Positions 8,901 to 10,456 of a stretch of DNA of 10,456 nucleotides are shown in pieces; positions within the stretch are counted from its first letter, which is position 1, and the number at the start of each line of letters is the position of its first letter. Source of the DNA: Actinomycetes bacterium (lineage in GTDB: Bacteria; Actinomycetota; Acidimicrobiia; Acidimicrobiales; Palsa-688). The DNA is taken from assembly GCA_021808425.1 (NCBI GenBank), contig JAKBBS010000119.1, positions 1 to 10,456 of the forward strand, in the 5' to 3' direction. The notes below the pieces were generated by a model. That model was not told the origin of the DNA. It searched no databases and saw nothing but the letters and a program-made list of their open reading frames with translations. Both the position numbers and the translations under genes were made by a program.

Positions 8901-9438
8901 TGGCGCGGGTGGCGCGGGTGGCGGAGGCCCAACTGCGAACCATGCCCGGACGGTGCAGTGAGTACCGGTCGAAAAGTTCCGAGAGGTGACGCGCTACGGC
9001 GAAGCGGCGCACCGGCTGCATCTCCCCTCGGCGGTCTAGCGGGGTCGCCGCTTTCAGGTGCGCCTGCAACAGCGCAAGGGCAGGGTCCTCGCCGTGACGG
9101 TCTATCAGGTCGATGATGGGCCACACGCTTCGCTCGGGGCGCCATGGATCGGCGTCCGGCTCGGCTCCGTAGGCGGCGGCGACGACTTCCCGGAGGAGGT
9201 CTCGGGGGGAGGAAAAGTCGATGTTGGCGCAGACTCCGTCCTCTCCCGATCCCGAAGTTCCCAGCCGGTGGGACAGTCGCTGCGTAAGCCATCTCTCCAC
9301 GCCACGTGTCGGGACAGCCACGATCTCGGGCGCCAGGGGATCGGACAATGGCCTTACGAGCAAGTCCCCGAGGGCGTCTACGAGAACGTCTGCCCGCTCG
9401 GATCGATGTAGGTTCAGCAAACGCGCCTCCTGGGTCAT
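5980..9438 (-). CDS. recC: RecC, scaffold and Chi-scanning subunit of exonuclease V (RecBCD)
   Basis: RecC holds RecB and RecD together, splits the duplex and, in E. coli, reads Chi in the outgoing 3' strand through an inactivated helicase fold. The 1152-residue product matches the family end to end. Landmarks are the N-terminal LNLHRSERADVLVDAL, VPTRGVERWLTQRL (42-55), ANIDF (71-75), SELFDRYSLHRP (153-164), LSIFGLTRLPATYLEIL (242-258), RDVIVMCPDIDTFAPMI (411-427), TMVPMRSVPHRVIGLLGLDE (675-694) and EHPVRSFLRKRLGL (854-867). There is no Walker A motif, as expected for RecC. The ATG at 9438 is preceded five bases upstream by AAGG and gives the N-terminus typical of the family. A TTG further up (9531) would add 31 unlike residues over the divergent promoter. 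It is first in the operon; no convincing promoter is seen on this strand. Between SELFD and WQAHLW lies a lineage-specific loop encoded by a 9-base tandem repeat. Confidence 0.95.
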   Translation of the reverse strand: MTQEARLLNLHRSERADVLVDALGDLLVRPLSDPLAPEIVAVPTRGVERWLTQRLSHRLGTSGSGEDGVCANIDFSSPRDLLREVVAAAYGAEPDADPWRPERSVWPIIDLIDRHGEDPALALLQAHLKAATPLDRRGEMQPVRRFAVARHLSELFDRYSLHRPGMVRSWASATRATRATSATDNASVNYEPSVTDETYAWQAHLWRILRAEIGSPSPAERAVDVAQRLIDEPEASGLPERLSIFGLTRLPATYLEILTALSCHRDVHLWLLHPSGVLWEKVDRSRPRTTGALRRADDPTARVAAHPLLRSWGRDSREMQLVLASDKAAGGNHREVPGREGSLLSRIQAAVRLDAPPPGPPRVGDPDLRVGIDPGDRSIQIHSCHGRGRQVEVMRDALLHLLDSDPTLEPRDVIVMCPDIDTFAPMIDAAFSLDRVDRETSDSATPQLRVRLADRSVRQTNPMLAVADGLLALAGSRVTASQVMDLATRAPVARRFRFDAGDLTLLQRWLAATGIRWGIDADHRQPWALQKLSEGTWDAGLDRLLLGVAMAEEDGRMFSGVLPFDDVPSSDVELAGRLAELVSRLKRAMDSLNGLRPVAAWVEALIESTESLAVADLGEAWQHEQLQRILSSAAREAAGCKAQLCLAEIRELLDSRLEGRPTRANFRTGDLTFCTMVPMRSVPHRVIGLLGLDEGLFPRHPERDGDDLLIGDPYVGDSDPRSGDRQLLLDALLAATENLVIVYSGKDERTNRVRPPAVPIAELLDVIDATAHPDSDGNPARSRVVTEHPLQPFDSRNFVVGALVPASAWSHDRVQLAGALASVSQSPARGWPDERLPPLEDKVVQLDDLVAFVEHPVRSFLRKRLGLYPRRANDALDDDIPIDLEPLAKWAVGDRMLRAALDGLGTERAAALERARGFLPPGDLASPTLDEVRAEVEALLAAAVAVGGGTGPADSLDVHLELGDGRRLIGTVPGFRAATVLACTYSRLGPKHRIASWVRLLALSVARPELGVGAVTIGRGGHRAPQVSTFGAVAHDEAQRLLEAVVDLYDRGMREPLPLACATSEAWASARHHGASRDEANQKAEQVWKTESSDIEHAEVWNSRSDFNVLYRPELRPDETTAGWPSAEKSRFAALAGRMWNPVLDHERLSNG
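8891..8926. repeat. Four tandem 9-base units inside recC, encoding a (Ser/Arg)-Ala-Thr repeat
   Basis: On the plus strand the units are GTGGCGGAG, GTGGCGCGG, GTGGCGCGG and GTGGCGGAG. Read as recC they give Ser-Ala-Thr, Arg-Ala-Thr, Arg-Ala-Thr, Ser-Ala-Thr, around residues 173-184. The unit length keeps the reading frame. More degenerate GA/GGT-rich sequence continues to about 8857. E. coli RecC has a shorter loop at this place, so this looks like a surface loop that grew by repeat expansion. Copy number may vary between strains. Confidence 0.8.
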
Positions 9439-9443
9439 TGTGA

Positions 9444-9447
9444 CCTT
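9444..9447 (-). promoter_or_regulatory. Ribosome binding site fixing the recC start
   Basis: AAGG on the minus strand, within CTAAGGTCAC, lies five bases before the ATG at 9438. Together with the family-typical N-terminus it decides for this start over the in-frame TTG at 9531. That leaves a 152-base divergent region between recC and the leader ORF of the arsenite gene. Confidence 0.6.
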
Positions 9448-9522
9448 AGGCGGAGCGTGGGACCACGTTGATCGGCGGTGCGGCGATAACAAGGTTCGGA
9501 ACCCGCGTACCCGCTCATGTCC

Positions 9523-9576
9523 CATTGACAATCATCACTACATCGACCATGATCAAAGTATTGACAACTGTCGATA
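9523..9576 (+). promoter_or_regulatory. Three 18-base operator-like blocks, probable ArsR-family repressor sites
   Basis: Three consecutive 18-base blocks start at 9523, 9541 and 9559. Each has ATTGA or ATCGA at its second base and, six bases further on, a TCAC, TCAA or TCGA sequence. The third, TATTGACAACTGTCGATA (9559-9576), is the best palindrome: arms TATTGACA and TGTCGATA pair at seven of eight positions with a two-base centre. The second pairs at 12 of 18 positions, the first more weakly. The blocks lie over the -35, the -10 and the expected transcription start, so binding would block RNA polymerase. The ATYGA-N6-TCRAT form resembles sites of ArsR/SmtB repressors, which usually control ACR3 genes. 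No arsR gene lies in the window, so the regulator would be encoded elsewhere, perhaps downstream. Confidence 0.55.
9525..9553 (+). promoter_or_regulatory. Predicted sigma-70-type promoter of the arsenite efflux gene
   Basis: A perfect -35 hexamer TTGACA at 9525-9530 is followed, after 17 bases, by CATGAT at 9548-9553, which matches four of six -10 positions including the key A and final T. Transcription would start near 9559-9561, about 30 bases before the leader ATG. The region is markedly more AT-rich than the surrounding genes. Prediction is by inspection only; the -10 is imperfect. Confidence 0.55.
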
Positions 9577-9580
9577 CTAC

Positions 9581-9585
9581 GGAGG
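9581..9585 (+). promoter_or_regulatory. Strong ribosome binding site placed for the leader ORF, not the permease
   Basis: GGAGG lies five bases before the ATG at 9591. It is 45 bases from the GTG of the permease, too far to serve it directly. The permease has only a weaker GAGG at 9621-9624, six bases before its GTG. The best ribosome site of the transcript therefore belongs to the short upstream ORF. Confidence 0.65.
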
Positions 9586-9590
9586 TAGCG

Positions 9591-9638
9591 ATGTCCCGAC
9601 TAGGTTGCGCAGAACGCTGCGAGGCGACTAGTGAGTGA
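9591..9638 (+). CDS. 15-codon leader ORF upstream of and overlapping the arsenite permease
   Basis: ATG at 9591, with GGAGG five bases upstream, opens a frame of 15 codons ending at TGA 9636-9638: MSRLGCAERCEATSE. Its stop lies inside the permease start region (GTGAGTGA, 8-base overlap), in another frame, so ribosomes ending here could re-initiate at the GTG. The peptide has two cysteines spaced CxxxC. It is too short to recognise as a protein family. It may be a translational coupling leader, a regulatory uORF responsive to cysteine or thiol state, the remnant of an upstream gene such as arsR, or chance. The strong ribosome site and the exact overlap argue against chance. Confidence 0.45.
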   Translation: MSRLGCAERCEATSE

Positions 9639-10456
9639 CCTAGCAACCGCGAGACCGGCCGAAGGCACCTCGGCCGACACAGCGGTGATCGCCAGGCTGT
9701 CGTTTCTTGACCGGTTCCTTCCCGTGTGGATAGTCCTTGCGATGGCTGCCGGAATAATCCTCGGCCGTGTGATACCCAGCCTCAACCGCCATCTGAACGC
9801 AATACAGGTCACATCCGGCACGTCGCTGCCCATCTTCATCGGGCTTCTCGTGATGATGTACCCGGTGCTTGCCAAAGTCCGATACGGGGAGGTCGCCACG
9901 GTGACCCGGGACCGCCGGATGCTGGTGTCGTCGCTGGTGCTCAACTGGCTGGTGGGCCCTGCGGTGATGTTCGCCCTGGCGTGGCTGATGCTGGCGGACC
10001 AGCCGACTTATCGGACCGGGTTGATCATCGTCGGCCTTGCGCGCTGCATCGCCATGGTTCTCATCTGGAACGACCTCTCCTGCGGGGACCGTGAAGCCGC
10101 AGCTGTGTTAGTCGCGCTGAACTCGCTGTTCCAGATCCTCATGTTCTCGCTTCTCGGGTACTTCTATCTGAAGGTGCTTCCCGGATGGTTGGGCCTCTCC
10201 ACGGTGGGCTTGCACCTGTCGATCGGCCGGATCGCCGAGACTGTGGGCATCTTCTTGGGAGTTCCGCTCGTAGCGGGGTTTCTCACCCGCACCGTCGGCG
10301 AACGCACTCGCGGGCGCGAATGGTATGAGGGCACGCTCGTGCCGAAGCTCAGCCCGTTTGCGTTGTACGGCCTGCTCTACACGATCGTCATCCTCTTCGC
10401 CCTGCAGGGTCACACGATCACGACGCATCCTGGCGCCGTCGCTCGAATCGCCCTAC
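9631..10456 (+). CDS. acr3: ACR3-family arsenite efflux permease (3' end beyond the window)
   Basis: ACR3 permeases export arsenite across the cytoplasmic membrane using the proton gradient. The 275 residues present cover about three quarters of a family member (usually 350-370). Hydrophobic segments lie at about 29-48, 65-82, 97-121, 128-150, 156-180, 202-220 and 240-260. The family signature GLARCIAMVLIWNDLSCGD (135-153) contains Cys139, equivalent to the cysteine essential for transport in characterised ACR3 proteins. SLPIFIGLLVMMYPVLAKV (65-83), LVALNSLFQ (160-168) and LYTIVILFALQG (249-260) are also typical. The conserved glutamate of the last part of the protein would lie outside the window. 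The start is GTG 9631 because a TAG at 9601-9603 closes the frame upstream and no other start lies between. A predicted ArsR-type operator and a leader ORF precede it. arsC or arsR genes may follow downstream. Confidence 0.93.
   Translation, partial: MSDLATARPAEGTSADTAVIARLSFLDRFLPVWIVLAMAAGIILGRVIPSLNRHLNAIQVTSGTSLPIFIGLLVMMYPVLAKVRYGEVATVTRDRRMLVSSLVLNWLVGPAVMFALAWLMLADQPTYRTGLIIVGLARCIAMVLIWNDLSCGDREAAAVLVALNSLFQILMFSLLGYFYLKVLPGWLGLSTVGLHLSIGRIAETVGIFLGVPLVAGFLTRTVGERTRGREWYEGTLVPKLSPFALYGLLYTIVILFALQGHTITTHPGAVARIAL

Noticed and set aside
523..9438. Idea that the three large minus-strand genes form a new defence system
   Set aside because: All three match RecC, RecB and RecD along their full lengths in a known gene order with intact motifs, so this is housekeeping end processing. 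No toxin, extra nuclease or phage-related gene accompanies it.
9439..9531. 31-codon N-terminal extension of recC from a TTG
   Set aside because: It runs over the divergent promoter, has no family match, and the ATG at 9438 has an AAGG site at proper distance.
9561..9566. Second TTGACA as an alternative -35
   Set aside because: The proper -10 distance falls on the ribosome binding site with no TATAAT-like hexamer; it fits better as the left arm of the operator palindrome.
9600..9944. Minus-strand open frame opposite the arsenite permease
   Set aside because: It is antisense to a clearly recognised ACR3 coding region and has no recognisable content.

Overview
The window is GC-rich, coding-dense DNA from what looks like an actinobacterium. 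It carries one complete three-gene recombination-repair operon flanked by two genes cut by the window edges. The order recC-recB-recD with nothing between recC and recB is the mycobacterial arrangement; in E. coli ptrA separates them. The wording of the proteins, frequent GTG starts and the edge-gene sensor type suggest Actinomycetota, possibly the Acidimicrobiia. That lineage guess is an inference from family resemblance, not something measured.

Layout. Bases 1-496 (minus) hold the start of a membrane-anchored, probably sensory, protein whose rest lies beyond the window. Bases 523-9438 (minus) hold recC, recB and recD, transcribed right to left. recC and recB overlap by 8 bases and recB and recD by 4 bases (GTGA). 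The edge gene begins about 26 bases after recD, so it could be a fourth cistron. Bases 9439-9590 are a divergent control region. Bases 9591-10456 (plus) hold a 15-codon leader ORF that overlaps the start of an ACR3-type arsenite efflux permease, which runs off the right edge.

How the genes work together. RecB (helicase plus nuclease), RecC (scaffold and Chi scanner) and RecD (second helicase) form the heterotrimer that processes double-strand ends. All helicase motifs and the RecB nuclease residues are present, so the complex should be active. In RecC, the positions that read Chi in E. coli are mostly replaced, so its recognition sequence, if any, should differ from GCTGGTGG. ACR3 exports arsenite and is functionally unrelated to RecBCD; it merely shares the divergent region.

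The most interesting structure is in the control region. Three consecutive 18-base blocks (9523-9576) each begin with an ATYGA half-site and show dyad symmetry. They fall on the -35, the -10 and the predicted transcription start of the arsenite gene, as expected for an ArsR-type repressor. A two-cysteine leader peptide follows. I found no CRISPR array, RNA gene, insertion sequence or clearly new multi-gene system.
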